Of a stretch of DNA of 14,623 nucleotides, positions 14,601 to 14,623 are shown one piece after another. Under the pieces are notes generated by a model. That model saw only the letters and a list, made by a program, of their open reading frames with translations. It was not told the DNA's origin and did no database searches. Position 1 is the stretch's first letter. Every line of letters starts with the position of its first letter. The position numbers and the translations under genes are program-made. The DNA comes from an uncultured Rikenellaceae bacterium. Its GTDB lineage: Bacteria; Bacteroidota; Bacteroidia; Bacteroidales; Rikenellaceae. The stretch lies in assembly GCA_910588925.1 (NCBI GenBank), contig CAJURV010000051.1:1-14623 (forward strand), written 5' to 3'.

Positions 14601-14623
14601 TTTTTAGACCTCAAAAATCGTCG
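14601..14623 (-). repeat. Boundary repeat, copy B (inverted relative to window start)
   Basis: Read on the - strand this is CGACGATTTTTG, AGG, then TCTAAAAA. It matches 25-46 except for two substitutions and one extra base. The sequence ends at the window edge, so the repeat may continue. Confidence 0.45.

Overview
The window is a housekeeping chromosomal segment from a member of the Bacteroidota, most likely the order Bacteroidales. The gene order tRNA-tuf-tRNA-Trp-secE-nusG-rplK-rplA-rplJ-rplL-rpoB-rpoC is the one I know from Bacteroides and its relatives. The protein sequences also resemble that group: RpoB of about 1271 residues starting MSNTTNQRV and RpoC starting MALKKDNK with the EECILxASSGEVLKPETI-type N-terminus. 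Start codons follow A/T-rich leaders without Shine-Dalgarno motifs, and the one clear promoter has the Bacteroides form TTTG-N19-TAnnTTTG. Genus and species cannot be fixed from the sequence alone.

Layout. Bases 1-1158 hold no credible gene. They are rich in small hairpins, several of them copies of one repeat with a GAGCGAAGCGA core. A promoter at 1159-1189 leads into tRNA-Gly(CCC), tuf (EF-Tu), a hairpin pair, tRNA-Trp(CCA), secE, nusG and the ribosomal protein genes rplK, rplA and rplJ. A 220-base gap with a large stem-loop and a dispersed repeat precedes rplL. A 235-base gap with two hairpins, one terminator-like, then separates rplL from rpoB. rpoB and rpoC are nearly contiguous. rpoC ends inside a perfect 43-bp-armed inverted repeat that includes the probable transcription terminator. 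The last ~480 bases carry a second copy of the dispersed repeat, more hairpins and no gene I can support.

Function. All genes lie on the + strand and can be read as one expression region: a translation elongation factor and two tRNAs, the Sec translocon subunit SecE, the elongation factor NusG, four large-subunit proteins (L11, L1, L10, L7/L12: stalk and L1 arm) and the two largest RNA polymerase subunits. The hairpins at 2586-2656, 5237-5415 and 5844-5938 sit where output would need to be adjusted between EF-Tu, the ribosomal proteins and RNA polymerase.

I found no new defence, mobile or biosynthetic system. The points worth a second look are non-coding: the rpoC-end quasi-palindrome, the GAA-triloop hairpin families, the element between rplJ and rplL, and the reduced tRNA cluster ahead of tuf.
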